Assembly (NCBI GenBank): GCA_963777755.1
Contig: CAVZSC010000004.1
Span: forward strand, 1 to 64,000
Direction of reading: 5' to 3'
Length of the DNA: 64,000 nt
DNA from: DATFWC01 sp963777755
Lineage (GTDB): Bacteria; Pseudomonadota; Alphaproteobacteria; Rhizobiales; Xanthobacteraceae
In this document: in pieces, positions 6,442 to 15,834 of the stretch
Position numbering within the stretch: the stretch's first letter is position 1
Layout of the letters: every line of letters begins with the position of its first letter
The notes under the pieces: generated by a model
Told to the model about the DNA's origin: nothing
The model's input: the letters and a program-made list of their open reading frames with translations, nothing else
Database searches by the model: none
Position numbers and translations under genes: made by a program

Positions 6442-8928
6442 ATGCGTTCCATCGGCTACACCGGATGGTGGTGCGTTGGTGCAAGCTGCACCCTCCGGAT
6501 CGATTCCAGGCCCGCCGCTGCTGTCGGGACACGCGTCCGTTCCGGCTTGGCCGCTGTCGTGGTCGGGCTGCTTCCCTCAGCGATGGCCGTGCTCGCCGCC
6601 TCGGACGCGTTCGCCACAGCGAGCGACAAGCCGGTAGCGGCGCAATCGGGCAAGGCCACCGCAGCCGCCCGCCACAAGCCGGTGGCAGCGCAATCGGGCA
6701 AGGCCACCGCAGCCGCCCGCCACAAGCCAGTGGCGGCGAAATTGGGCAAAGCCACGCGGGCTGCCCGCCACAGGTCGGTGGCGGCGAGATTCCCCAGGAC
6801 CGCCCGGGTCGTCCGCCACAGAGCGGTGGCGACGCTCGCGGGCAAGGCCGCCAAGGCGCAGCGTCACGCGCACGCCGCGAAGCCGAAACGGAGCGCAGCG
6901 GCGCGGCAGAGCGAAAAGCGCCGCACCGCGCGAGCGGCTACCATGCCGGTGCCGAGACAGCGACCGGCGCTCAACGCGCCGGTGGCGGCGCTGTCGCCCG
7001 ATCTCGCCGCCGCGAAGCAGGCGATCGCGCTTGTGCGCCAAGGCCGGCCGAGCGAAGCGACCATGCTGGCGCGATCGATCGGCGATCCGGTGGCGCAGAC
7101 GCTGGTCGAATGGGCGCTGCTGCGCCATTCGGGGAGCCCGGCCGGATTCACGCGCTACGCCGCCTTCATCCACGCCAATCCCGATTGGCCGGGCATTGCG
7201 CGACTGCGCCGGCGCGCCGAGGCGAGGCTGTGGCAGGAGCGGCGCGACGCCGCCATCGTGCGCCGCTTCATCGGCGAGGCACCGACGAGCGGGGTGGGCC
7301 GGCTCGCGGTCGCGCGCATGCTGGCGGCGGAGGGCGACCGCGCCGGCGCCGAGCGCGAAGCGCGCACGGCTTGGCAGTCGGCGCCGCTGTCGGTCGACCT
7401 GGAGGGCGCGGCGCTCGATGCATTCGGCGACGTGCTGACCCGCTTCGACCATAGGGCGCGCATGGACCGGCGTATCGGCGCCAAGGACTTCGACGCGGCG
7501 ATGCGCGCTGCCAAACGTCTCGGCGATGCCGACGTGGCGATCGTCAAGGCTTGCGCCGCCGCCATGACAAACTCCGCCAAGGGCGAGGCGCTGCTCGACG
7601 CGGTTCCCGTCGAAGCACGCGCGGATCTGGGCTACGTGCTGTGCCGCGTCCACTGGCTCCTGCGAAACGACGGGGTGGCGGCGGCGGCCAACCTGGTGCT
7701 CGCGGCGGCGCCCGAGGACATGCCGCGTCAGGACGCCGACGAATGGTGGCGCAAGCGGCGCGCGCTGGCCCGCAAGCTCATCGGTTTCGGCGAGCCGGAC
7801 AAAGCCTATCGGATCGTGCGCGAGGCGGCGCCTCCGGCCAATCCCTATTACCGTGCCGACTCCCACTTCATGGCCGGCTGGATCGCGCTGCGCTTCCTCG
7901 CCGACCCGGCCGGCGCGCTCGAGCATTTCGCCCACATCGATGACGGCTCGGCAGATCCGATCGTGCGTGCGCGTGCCGCCTACTGGCGCGGCCGCGCCAC
8001 CGAGGCGGCCGGCCGGTTCGAGGAGATGCGGGCCCACTACGAGGCCGCTGCCCGCCACCACACCGCCTATTACGGCCAGCTTGCGCGCGCCCGGCTCGGT
8101 CTCGATCGGTTCGCGTTGCACCCCCCGCCGCAAGAGCTGAACGGCGTCGGATCCGACCTGGTGCAGGCTGCCCACATGCTCCTGGCGATCGGCGAGCGCG
8201 ATCTGTTCGTTGGGTTTGCGACCGACCTCGCCGAAGAGAGCCGCGACGCCGCCGTCGTCGCCGCCGTCGGCCAGCTCACCGCGCGCGACAACGATGCGCG
8301 GACGACGCTGGTCATCGGCAAGACCGCGCTCACGCGCGGCCTGCCGGTGGACCTGTACGCGTTCCCCGACTTTGGCGTGCCGGCTTACAACCCGATCGCT
8401 CCCCCGCTCGATCGCTCCCTCGTCTATTCGATCGTGCGCACCGAGAGCGGGTTCGACCAGCGCGACAAGTCGCCGGCCAACGCGGTCGGGCTGATGCAGG
8501 TCACCCCGGACGCCGCGCGCGACACCGCCAAGCGGTTCGGCGTCTCCTACGACTGGAACCGGCTGGTGTCCGACCCCGTCTACAACACCCAGATGGGCGC
8601 CGCCGAGCTCGCCGCCCTGCTCAAGGAGTACAAGGGCTCCTACGTCATGGCGTTTGCCGGCTACAATGCCGGCCGCGGCCGCGTCCGGCAGTGGGTGGCG
8701 CAGCACGGCGATCCGCGCGATCCCAGGGTCGACGCCGTCGACTGGGTCGAACGCATCCCGTTCGCCGAAACGCGCAACTACGTCCAGCGTGTCATGGAGA
8801 ACCTGCAGGTCTACCGCGCGCGCTTCAACGCCGACATCGCGACGCTCGAGCCCAACCTGCACCGCGCCGCGGCGATCGAGGCGCGCACCGCCCAGTCGGC
8901 CGCGGCGGCGCCATCCGTTCTCGACTGA
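6442..8928 (+). CDS. slt: Soluble lytic murein transglycosylase (Slt70 type)
   Basis: 828 residues from ATG 6442 (AGGA seven bases upstream). An unusual N-terminus comes first: a hydrophobic export segment (about 30-60), then five basic Ala-rich 16-residue repeats (about 63-142) and another basic stretch. The long alpha-superhelical U/L domain of Slt70 follows (about 190-620), then the SLT catalytic domain. The catalytic Glu is E668 in VRTESGFD, followed by AVGLMQVTP and AFAGYNAGRGRV. It cleaves the MurNAc-GlcNAc bond of peptidoglycan in the periplasm, giving 1,6-anhydro products. It is longer than typical Slt70 because of the repeat region. Monocistronic, with a perfect hairpin downstream. 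Confidence 0.9.
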   Translation: MRSIGYTGWWCVGASCTLRIDSRPAAAVGTRVRSGLAAVVVGLLPSAMAVLAASDAFATASDKPVAAQSGKATAAARHKPVAAQSGKATAAARHKPVAAKLGKATRAARHRSVAARFPRTARVVRHRAVATLAGKAAKAQRHAHAAKPKRSAAARQSEKRRTARAATMPVPRQRPALNAPVAALSPDLAAAKQAIALVRQGRPSEATMLARSIGDPVAQTLVEWALLRHSGSPAGFTRYAAFIHANPDWPGIARLRRRAEARLWQERRDAAIVRRFIGEAPTSGVGRLAVARMLAAEGDRAGAEREARTAWQSAPLSVDLEGAALDAFGDVLTRFDHRARMDRRIGAKDFDAAMRAAKRLGDADVAIVKACAAAMTNSAKGEALLDAVPVEARADLGYVLCRVHWLLRNDGVAAAANLVLAAAPEDMPRQDADEWWRKRRALARKLIGFGEPDKAYRIVREAAPPANPYYRADSHFMAGWIALRFLADPAGALEHFAHIDDGSADPIVRARAAYWRGRATEAAGRFEEMRAHYEAAARHHTAYYGQLARARLGLDRFALHPPPQELNGVGSDLVQAAHMLLAIGERDLFVGFATDLAEESRDAAVVAAVGQLTARDNDARTTLVIGKTALTRGLPVDLYAFPDFGVPAYNPIAPPLDRSLVYSIVRTESGFDQRDKSPANAVGLMQVTPDAARDTAKRFGVSYDWNRLVSDPVYNTQMGAAELAALLKEYKGSYVMAFAGYNAGRGRVRQWVAQHGDPRDPRVDAVDWVERIPFAETRNYVQRVMENLQVYRARFNADIATLEPNLHRAAAIEARTAQSAAAAPSVLD
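6628..6867 (+). repeat. Five 48-bp tandem repeats inside slt
   Basis: Unit starts at 6628, 6676, 6724, 6772 and 6820, exactly 48 bases apart. The first three encode nearly identical KPVAAQSGKATAAARH-type units; the fourth and fifth are progressively diverged (RSVAARFPRTARVVRH, RAVATLAGKAAKAQRH). The gradient suggests slippage or unequal crossing-over, with the newest copies at the 5' side. Confidence 0.9.
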
Positions 8929-8955
8929 CCCGGTCGATCGTTCTGCAGAACGGCA

Positions 8956-8981
8956 GCGCCGCCGGGCTTCCCCGGCGGCGC
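8956..8981. terminator. Perfect 11-bp hairpin between convergent slt and RTX-like gene
   Basis: GCGCCGCCGGG, loop CTTC, CCCGGCGGCGC. It stands 27 bases after slt and 33 before the stop of the convergent gene, so it probably ends both transcripts. Confidence 0.7.
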
Positions 8982-9014
8982 CAACGGATCGGAAGGCTGC
9001 GCCAATCCGAGCAC

Positions 9015-10394
9015 TTAGATGAAGTTGGTGTTGCCGATCGTGCCGGTCGCTCCCGTGATGTCGAGCAGCAGATCGTCGGCGTCGACAAAGCCGTTGTTGG
9101 CGAGATTGATCGCCAGGTAGGTGTGGCCAGCGAAGGTGAACTGCGCCGCCACCGTATTGACGCCGCCGTTTAGCGCAGTGGCGCTGTTGATCGCGTTGTT
9201 GGCGGAGGCGTTCAGGTCCGTTCCGGTGCCGGCGCCGGTGTTGGTCGCGAAGGTAATCGCCGGCGCCGTCTGGAACCTGTCCACGGCGAAGTCCACGTCG
9301 GTGATGAGCTCGACCGGGCCGCCGCCGCCGGCGTTGTTGCCGTCGTCAAATCCCAAGTCGTAGGCGAACACGTCGTTGCCGCTTCCGCCGGCGATCGTGT
9401 CGATGCCGGAGCCGCCGCGGATCGTGTCGTTATTCTCATTGCCCTGCAACGTCTCGCGTCCGGAGCCGCCGAGGATCGTGTCGTTGCCCAACCCGCCGAA
9501 CAGCGTGTTGCTGCCGGTGTTGCCGTTGAAAATCATCAGCGAGTCGTTGCCTTCGTTGCCGAAGATGAGATGCAACTCGGCCGCGTTGCCGAGGAATATG
9601 GAGTCGTTGCCGAAGCCGCCGACCGCGGTGAGACCGCTCCCGCTGGTGCCGACACTGATCGTGTCGTTGCCGCCGTTTCCCAGCATGAGGGCGGTGCTGG
9701 TGACCTGGCCGCTGAACACGTCGTTTCCGTCGGCGGAATCGTTGCCGCCGACGACCGTCACCGAAGCGCCGGTGATATTCACTGAATCCCCGCCTTCGTT
9801 GCCGAACAGGAGAAATGAGCCGCCCGGCGTGTAAATGGAATCACCGCCGAGGCCGGCGAACACCGTATCGCTGCCGCCGCCGGTCGAGACCGTGTCGTTG
9901 CTCTCGTTGGCGAAGAACAGCTCCGCGCCGGTGCCGCCGAAAATGCAATCGTTGCCGAAGCCGCCAACGTGAGTATTGGCGCCGCCGGCGCCGTTGATCG
10001 TGTCGTTGCCGCCGTTGCCGAAGATGAGGTCGGCACCGCTTCCGGCCAGGATGGTGTCCGCCCCGTCGCTCGAATCGTTGCCGCCGACGATCGTCTGCGC
10101 CGAGGTCGAGGCGGACGTGTTGACCGTGTCCAGGCCGTCGTTGCCGAACAGCACCATGGAGCCGTTGTTGCCTCCCGCGGTGATGCAGTCGTTTTCGGTG
10201 CCGCCGCTCACCGTTCCGGTATTGCCGGTCTGCAGGATCACGGTGTCGTTGCCGGAATCGCCGGTCACCGTGGCGAGGCCGGTTCCGAGCGCGATGCTGT
10301 CGTCGCCGGCGAGACCGACGATGGTGCCCGGACCGGTGTCGCTTGACTGGTTCAACACATCATTGCCGGCAGTGCCGGTAACCACATATGCCAT
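9015..10394 (-). CDS. RTX-like calcium-binding repeat protein with bluetail-type C-terminus
   Basis: 459 residues; ATG 10394 follows GGAGGAGG. There is no N-terminal signal. Most of the protein (about 5-330) is built of GGxGxDxΦ-related nonapeptide repeats, here drifting to GNxGNDTI / GGNDSADGxD forms, expected to fold as a calcium-bound parallel beta roll. The last ~100 residues (ITDVDFAVDRF, then YLAINLANNGFVDADDL and LDITGATGT-NFI) resemble the bluetail C-terminal region of putative surface proteins, and a C-terminal uncleaved signal for type I secretion is expected. No transporter genes (HlyB/D) are adjacent. Role unknown; cell-surface or secreted adhesin-like is the best guess. Confidence 0.75.
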   Translation of the reverse strand: MAYVVTGTAGNDVLNQSSDTGPGTIVGLAGDDSIALGTGLATVTGDSGNDTVILQTGNTGTVSGGTENDCITAGGNNGSMVLFGNDGLDTVNTSASTSAQTIVGGNDSSDGADTILAGSGADLIFGNGGNDTINGAGGANTHVGGFGNDCIFGGTGAELFFANESNDTVSTGGGSDTVFAGLGGDSIYTPGGSFLLFGNEGGDSVNITGASVTVVGGNDSADGNDVFSGQVTSTALMLGNGGNDTISVGTSGSGLTAVGGFGNDSIFLGNAAELHLIFGNEGNDSLMIFNGNTGSNTLFGGLGNDTILGGSGRETLQGNENNDTIRGGSGIDTIAGGSGNDVFAYDLGFDDGNNAGGGGPVELITDVDFAVDRFQTAPAITFATNTGAGTGTDLNASANNAINSATALNGGVNTVAAQFTFAGHTYLAINLANNGFVDADDLLLDITGATGTIGNTNFI

Positions 10395-10694
10395 AGCCTG
10401 ACCTCCTCCAGCCGTTGCTCCTTCGCAAGCACCGGCGGCCTTGATGTTCTCGCTTGTGTCGACGGTCCCCCGCCGGCGCCGCGAACGATATCAGAGCCTC
10501 CGGGCGGAGCAAGAAAGCTGCTCAGCAGGCTTGCGACGGGGTCTGTGGCAGACGACGCGGCAATTGCCCCGATCGCCTCCCGAAGTCGTGTAGCGGCAAC
10601 GTCTCGGCGCCCGGCACCTCATACGATTGACCCTGATCGAAGATTCGGCGCAGAAATCACCGACTTGGCGAAACGGACAAGGCGCGGGGACAAA

Positions 10695-12017
10695 GTGCAA
10701 TCATCGGCTGACGCGGCGGCATGGCCGCGCGATTTTCTCTGGGGCGTGTCGACCTCCGCCTTCCAGATCGAGGGCGCGGCGCGCCTGGATGGGCGCGGCC
10801 CGAGCGTGTGGGACACCTATTGCGCCAGCGGCAAGGTGGTGAACGGCGACACCGGCGACGTCGCCTGCGACCACTATCACCGCTACGCCGAGGACGTCGC
10901 GCTGATGCGCGAGCTCGGCGTTTCGGCCTATCGCTTCTCGGTGGCGTGGCCGCGCGTGCTGCCGCGCGGCCGCGGCGGCGCCAACGAGCCGGGCCTCGCC
11001 TTCTACGACCGGCTGATCGACGCGCTGCTCGCCGCCGGCATCGAGCCGTGGATCTGCCTGTTCCACCAGGACCTGCCGCAGGCGCTCGACGATCTCGGCG
11101 GCTGGACGGTGCGCGACGCCGCGGGCTGGTTCGCCGACTACGCCGCGCTGGTGGCACGCCGCTACGGCGACCGGGTGAAGCGGTTCGCGACCATCAACGA
11201 GCCGTCGCTGCTGGCGCTCTACGGACACGGTTTCGGCGACGGGGCATCGAGCCATGACCGGCTGCGCCGCGCCATCCACACCATCAACCTCGCGCACGGC
11301 GCGGCGGTCGACGTGCTGCGCGCCCTGGTGCCGGACGCTGCGATCGGCGCGATCCATAGCTGCCAGCCCTGCCTTCCGCTCACGCCGGCCGACGCCGATG
11401 CGGCCGAGATCCTGTCGACCTACTGGAATCTCGCGTTCCCCGACCCGCAATGTCTCGGCGCCTATCCGCCGCGGCTTGCCGAGATCATGGAGCCCTACGT
11501 GCAGGCGGGCGACATGGCGCGCATCTGCCGCCGGACCGACTGGTTCGGCGTCAACCACTACTCGCCGCTCTATGCGGTGGCCGATGCCGCCGCGCCGCTC
11601 GGCTTCACCATGGCGATCGGACCGGCCGAGCTGCCGCGCACGCCGATCGACTGGCCGATCCTGCCGTCCGGCTTTCGCGACGTCCTGCTCGCCGTGAGCG
11701 CCCGCTACCGGCTGCCGGTCTACGTCACCGAGAACGGCCTCGGCGCCGAGGAGCAGCCGGATGCGACCGGCGCGATCGCCGATACGGCGCGCGTCGGCTA
11801 TCTTGGCGACTATGTCGCCGCCATGCGCACGGCGATCGCCGAGGGCGCCGACGTGCGCGGCTATTTCGTCTGGTCGCTGCTCGACAATTTCGAATGGGGC
11901 TCTGGCTACGGCACCCGGTTCGGGCTCGTCTACATCGACTATCCGACGCTCAAACGCACACCCAAGGCTTCGTTTCGCTGGTACGCCGACTTGATTAAGG
12001 CCGCGCGAGCCGGCTGA
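10695..12017 (+). CDS. GH1 family beta-glucosidase
   Basis: About 440 residues from GTG 10695; an in-frame ATG at 10545 would add 50 residues unlike the family, whose N-terminus begins near FPxxFLWGxxTSAxQxEG, seen here as WPRDFLWGVSTSAFQIEG. The acid/base Glu is about E169 in TINEP and the nucleophile about E346 in VTENG, both at the expected spacing for a retaining (alpha/beta)8 glycosidase. SLLDNFEWGSGYGTRFGL near the C-terminus is the family aglycone/sugar-binding segment. Probably cytosolic, hydrolysing beta-glucosides or beta-galactosides. The 300 bp upstream, shared with the divergent RTX-like gene, hold no further gene. Confidence 0.9.
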   Translation: MQSSADAAAWPRDFLWGVSTSAFQIEGAARLDGRGPSVWDTYCASGKVVNGDTGDVACDHYHRYAEDVALMRELGVSAYRFSVAWPRVLPRGRGGANEPGLAFYDRLIDALLAAGIEPWICLFHQDLPQALDDLGGWTVRDAAGWFADYAALVARRYGDRVKRFATINEPSLLALYGHGFGDGASSHDRLRRAIHTINLAHGAAVDVLRALVPDAAIGAIHSCQPCLPLTPADADAAEILSTYWNLAFPDPQCLGAYPPRLAEIMEPYVQAGDMARICRRTDWFGVNHYSPLYAVADAAAPLGFTMAIGPAELPRTPIDWPILPSGFRDVLLAVSARYRLPVYVTENGLGAEEQPDATGAIADTARVGYLGDYVAAMRTAIAEGADVRGYFVWSLLDNFEWGSGYGTRFGLVYIDYPTLKRTPKASFRWYADLIKAARAG

Positions 12018-12207
12018 GCAGGCGAAACAAGTCTCCCCGGCGGCGTCGCCCACGCGATCATCAAAACCTGGAAGCCTGGGACCCGTCTCCTCCGATCGGG
12101 TGGCGCTTCAGAACAATTCAGAATGCTTAAGTTGTCGCCCAAGGACTGGCCAGACCGTTTGCGGCAAGCTCGGCATGCTTGAGCCGCTTCGGCATCAGGA
12201 GGCAGTC

Positions 12208-12450
12208 ATGACCCGGATGTCCAACGATGCGTTCCCGCAGAATCGCTCCACGTTCGACGGCCTCGTCAAGGCGACCATCATCGTCGGCGCGATCGTGGCA
12301 GCGGTCCTAATCACCATGACCATAGCGGGCGCCAATGTGGTGCGACCGGTGCAACTGGTCGCCGATGGCAGCGAGCCCCCCGAGCTCGTTGCGCACGAGC
12401 TCCATCTGGAGCGGGGCGGAACGCTCTCGGGCTACCAGATCCTGTACTGA
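12208..12450 (+). CDS. Small single-pass membrane protein, unknown
   Basis: 80 residues; ATG 12208 follows a full AGGAGG (12197-12202). Residues 1-18 are polar, about 19-42 form one hydrophobic helix (VKATIIVGAIVAAVLITMTIAG) and the remainder is a short polar tail. No family recognised. It stands alone between the GH1 gene and the Gly/Pro-rich protein gene. A role in the inner membrane is all that can be said. Confidence 0.6.
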   Translation: MTRMSNDAFPQNRSTFDGLVKATIIVGAIVAAVLITMTIAGANVVRPVQLVADGSEPPELVAHELHLERGGTLSGYQILY

Positions 12451-12681
12451 GGGATTGTGGCGCCGAGCCTTCCCGCTGATGAGGGCCAGCGAGGAGTTTG
12501 AGTGCGGTCGGCGTCCGCCGACGCGCTCGACCCTTCGGGTCGCCTCGTCCGGCTGCGGCCATAGTCCGGCCATCATGGCCCGGACTTAGTTCACACGGCG
12601 TTCATATCGGGTATCCTATGGATCCGGCTTGTCCGCCGGCGGGGGCAGGAGACGCATCGCTACAAGGGAGAGGAAGAACTC

Positions 12682-13263
12682 ATGTCCAAATTTGCGATTT
12701 CGGCAGTGCTTGCGCTCGGCATCGGGGCCGCCGCACCGGTGGCCAGCCAGGCGGCGGCCGTACCAACCCCGGCCGGCATGCAGGCAGCCGTCGCATCGAT
12801 CGATACGGTCCAGTTCGCCCAGTTCGTTGACAAGAAGCCGGGCGCCCGCGGCGGCGGACCCGGCCCAGGCCGCGTCGGCGGACCCGGTCCAGGTGCAGGG
12901 CGCTTCGGCGGGCCCGGCCCGGGTCGGGTCGTCGGCCCAGGCCCAGGCGCAGGGCGCTTCGTCGGCCGCCCCGCCGGCGTAGTTGGGCGGCCCGTCGGCG
13001 TGGTCGGAGGACCGGGTCGCGTGTACGGACGGCCGGTCGGCGTGGTCGGACCGGGCCGCGTGGTCGGCGGTCCGCGCTTCGTCTACGGCTATCGGCCGTG
13101 GTACCGGCGGCCGCATTTCGGCACCATCATCGGCGGCGTTGCGCTCGGCACGATCCTCACGGTGGCAGCCGTCGGTGCCGCGCCCGCCGTCGCACCGGCA
13201 CCGGGCCTGTGCTGGTATTGGGCCGACGAGTATCAGAGCCAGGGCTATTGGGACTATTGCTGA
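12682..13263 (+). CDS. Secreted Gly/Pro/Arg-rich protein with aromatic C-terminus
   Basis: 193 residues; GGGAGAGG precedes ATG 12682. Residues 1-25 form a Sec signal peptide with an AxA site (ASQAAA). The middle (about 54-130) is low complexity: repeated GPGPGR / GRPVGVVG units. Then comes a hydrophobic Gly/Ala segment (IIGGVALGTILTVAAVGAA) and a terminal CWYWADEYQSQGYWDYC motif with two cysteines that could pair. The CWYW...GYWDYC ending is familiar from many small envelope proteins of Bradyrhizobium-type genomes. Function unknown. Confidence 0.65.
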   Translation: MSKFAISAVLALGIGAAAPVASQAAAVPTPAGMQAAVASIDTVQFAQFVDKKPGARGGGPGPGRVGGPGPGAGRFGGPGPGRVVGPGPGAGRFVGRPAGVVGRPVGVVGGPGRVYGRPVGVVGPGRVVGGPRFVYGYRPWYRRPHFGTIIGGVALGTILTVAAVGAAPAVAPAPGLCWYWADEYQSQGYWDYC

Positions 13264-13440
13264 ACGCCCACACCATTCAGCACCACAAGAATCCAAGGGC
13301 GTCCGCCTCGCGGGCCCCCTTTTCGCGATTCGTCGCACGCACGCCCTTGTGATATCCGCCGACCGAAGGAACCGGCGAGAATGGCGAAACGTTGGTGAGT
13401 GTGCCGAAGTCGGGGGGCAGCGGCGGCCAAAGGAGCCGAG

Positions 13441-14286
13441 ATGCCCTCCGAGTACGATTTCCTCCTCCCCTATTCCCGCCGCCTGCGCCGGCTGGGCGCG
13501 ATAGGCATGGGCGTCGGCGCCTTTCTCGCCGGTGCCGTCTGCATGGCCGCGATCATTGCCTTGCCGCTGCGCCCCCATGGCGGCGGCGAGAGCGGCGGGA
13601 CGGTCGCGGCCGCCCAGGACGAGCAGAAGCCCGCAGCCCATGCGGTGGCTGCCGCCAAGCCGGAGGAGAAGCCGGCGGCGCAGCGCCCGGACGCTTCCCC
13701 ACAGGTCGCAGCGAGCCCCGCATCGGACCAGCGTGAAACGACCGGGCTCGTCAGCCCGACTGCGAAGCCGGCCGACGCGCCTGCGTCCACGCCGGCGCCG
13801 CCGGTGACGACGGCCGCCAAGGCAGCCGACACACCCGCAGCGCCTGCCTCCGCGCAGACCTCAACGTCGAGCGGGAAGCCCGCGAAACAGAAGACCGCCC
13901 TGCCCGCGCGCGAGCCGGCGGCTGCCATGGCGGCCGCGCCGTCAACCGCCGAGGGCGCGGCGGCGACCCCGAACTCCGCGGAACCCGCGGCACCAGACAA
14001 CAAGCCGAAAGCGACGGAGCGGCGCAAGAGCCGCAGCACGCACGCGTCCCGTCGGCAGCAGCAGCGGCGCTACGCGCGGTCCTCGGATGATGCGCCGTCA
14101 TCGTCGAGAAGCGCATTCGCCGACGACGATCGCACGCGCTACGGCGGCACGTCGACCTTCTGGCGCGAGCGCGACTCCTCGACGCGATGGCGCGACTACT
14201 CCGATCCGGCATCTGCCTATGACCAGCGACCGAGCCGTCGCGTCATCATCATTCGCCGCCCATCCTGGTTCGGCGACGACGACTGA
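13441..14286 (+). CDS. Membrane-anchored Ala/Pro-rich protein, unknown
   Basis: 281 residues; AGGAG six bases before ATG 13441. A short cytoplasmic head (RRLRRLG), one membrane helix (about 19-41, AIGMGVGAFLAGAVCMAAIIALPL), then a long Ala/Pro/Lys-rich, probably disordered periplasmic region, and a C-terminal Arg/Ser/Tyr-rich tail ending IIIRRPSWFGDDD. No enzyme domain is seen. The layout suits a periplasm-spanning or wall-associated protein; this is inference. The gene converges on the DUF2142 gene with only 13 bases between. Confidence 0.6.
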   Translation: MPSEYDFLLPYSRRLRRLGAIGMGVGAFLAGAVCMAAIIALPLRPHGGGESGGTVAAAQDEQKPAAHAVAAAKPEEKPAAQRPDASPQVAASPASDQRETTGLVSPTAKPADAPASTPAPPVTTAAKAADTPAAPASAQTSTSSGKPAKQKTALPAREPAAAMAAAPSTAEGAAATPNSAEPAAPDNKPKATERRKSRSTHASRRQQQRRYARSSDDAPSSSRSAFADDDRTRYGGTSTFWRERDSSTRWRDYSDPASAYDQRPSRRVIIIRRPSWFGDDD

Positions 14287-14299
14287 ACTCGTCTGGCAA

Positions 14300-15736
14300 T
14301 CACCACTGGCTGCGCACCACGGCTTGCAGCATGGCGCCGCCGGAGATCAGCGCGGCCGCCACGCCAATCGCCGCCATGACGGTCTGGCGCGGCGAGCGGC
14401 CGGCGAACGCCGCGATCGCCACCGCCGCGGGCGGCAACGCGATGGTGAAATAGCGCCCCTGGATGCCGTGCACACGATCGGTCGCAATCGGTGTCCATGC
14501 CAGGTAAAAGATGAGAAAGACCGCCGCGCAGTAACCAAGGACCGCGAGAGCCGCGACCGCCGCCACCCGCCGTCTCGTCGCATGATCGAGATCGATCCGC
14601 TCGAGGAGGGTGACGAGCAGCATGACGGTCAGCAGCCAATACACGGCTTCCGGAAGCCGCGTGTCGCGCCACCCGAGCACCCCCAGCATCTCGCGCCAGA
14701 GCTCGCCCGTGTAGTCCAGGCTCCCGACGACCGCATGCAGGAAATGTCCGGGATTGCGCACGAGAAAACCCAGCTTCCAGCCCACATTGAAATGCTCCGC
14801 CGGCTCGCCGGTGCCTTCGACCATCCGCCACGCGGCGACGTCGGCCGACCCGACAACAACCCACGCCAGAGCAAGGATGAACCCAGGGCCGATGACGAGC
14901 AGAACGGCCGGCCAGCAGCGGCGCATCTCTGCAAGCGGCCTGGTCATCCCCTCGAGCAGAACGAAAGCCGTGTGCGACGGCTTGATGAGGACGCACAGCG
15001 TCATCCACAACGATCGCTCAGGCGGACGATCGCGCGCGCCCGCCGCAGCCCGCAGGCACAAGGCGGTGACCATCATGGTGCAGCTCAGCGCGGCGCCGTC
15101 GGCGCTGACGATCGCGCGCTCGTACAGCGAGATCGGCAGCATCGCGATCACCAGGAAAGCCCATTTGAGGCGCGGCACGATCACCATCGCATAGGCCGCC
15201 ACTGCGGTTGCGAGCGCGAATCCGAGAAGCCGCATCGCCAGCAGCATGGGGACGAAATCGAGCCCGGCGAGGCGGGCGGCGAATACGGCGATCACATAGG
15301 GAAGATAGACGACCGGCGCGTAGCCTTCGGAACCGGCGTACAGGACGAACACCGAAGGGCGATCGCCCGGCGCCGCGGATCGGGCGCTCCTGCGCTGGGC
15401 ATACTCGGCCATGACCTGCCGGTAGCTGAACCCCTCGCTACCGAACCGGTAACGGGCAGCTTCGAAGAAGTCGTAATCGTCATGCAACGCGGCTGGAAGA
15501 AAGAGGCCCTTGCGCCCCTGCGCATCGGCGAGCGAAGGAAGCACCTGCCCGTGCGCAATCCCGTAGGCGCGCAGGACATGCGCCGGCTCGTCGGCGCCGC
15601 GCAGCGGCGGCGTGAGCAGCACGGCAGGCAAGCCGAACAGGAGCGACAAGACGAGGAAGATGGGCACCGGCCGCAGTACCCGCGCGATGCGCCAAGCGCC
15701 GCGTTCGGCTGCGAAAGAGCCCTGGACAGAAACCAT
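14300..15736 (-). CDS. DUF2142 family polytopic membrane protein
   Basis: 478 residues with roughly ten or more hydrophobic helices. The first periplasmic loop PPLRGADEPAHVLRAYGIA carries the acidic DExxH pattern typical of DUF2142 and related GT-C-like membrane proteins, where an acidic loop residue after TM1 binds a lipid-linked sugar. A glycosyltransferase-like role in envelope polysaccharide work is plausible but not proven. No polysaccharide cluster adjoins it. Confidence 0.75.
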   Translation of the reverse strand: MVSVQGSFAAERGAWRIARVLRPVPIFLVLSLLFGLPAVLLTPPLRGADEPAHVLRAYGIAHGQVLPSLADAQGRKGLFLPAALHDDYDFFEAARYRFGSEGFSYRQVMAEYAQRRSARSAAPGDRPSVFVLYAGSEGYAPVVYLPYVIAVFAARLAGLDFVPMLLAMRLLGFALATAVAAYAMVIVPRLKWAFLVIAMLPISLYERAIVSADGAALSCTMMVTALCLRAAAGARDRPPERSLWMTLCVLIKPSHTAFVLLEGMTRPLAEMRRCWPAVLLVIGPGFILALAWVVVGSADVAAWRMVEGTGEPAEHFNVGWKLGFLVRNPGHFLHAVVGSLDYTGELWREMLGVLGWRDTRLPEAVYWLLTVMLLVTLLERIDLDHATRRRVAAVAALAVLGYCAAVFLIFYLAWTPIATDRVHGIQGRYFTIALPPAAVAIAAFAGRSPRQTVMAAIGVAAALISGGAMLQAVVRSQW

Positions 15737-15834
15737 ATCGGCTCAAAACGCCTTACGGGCGCGCACAAAGAGCCATCGGGCGTCGTGCCCGCCGGTGAGC
15801 GGAGCCGAGGCTCCGCCCGCCTTTGGGGATTCGA

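Noticed and set aside
6577..8862. Minus-strand frame of 761 codons across slt
   Set aside because: Shadow of slt; no ribosome binding site or recognisable domain, while the plus frame carries the catalytic SLT motif.
9376..10401. CRISPR-like regularly spaced repeats
   Set aside because: The periodicity comes from RTX nonapeptide codons inside one gene; no unique spacers or palindromic repeat unit.
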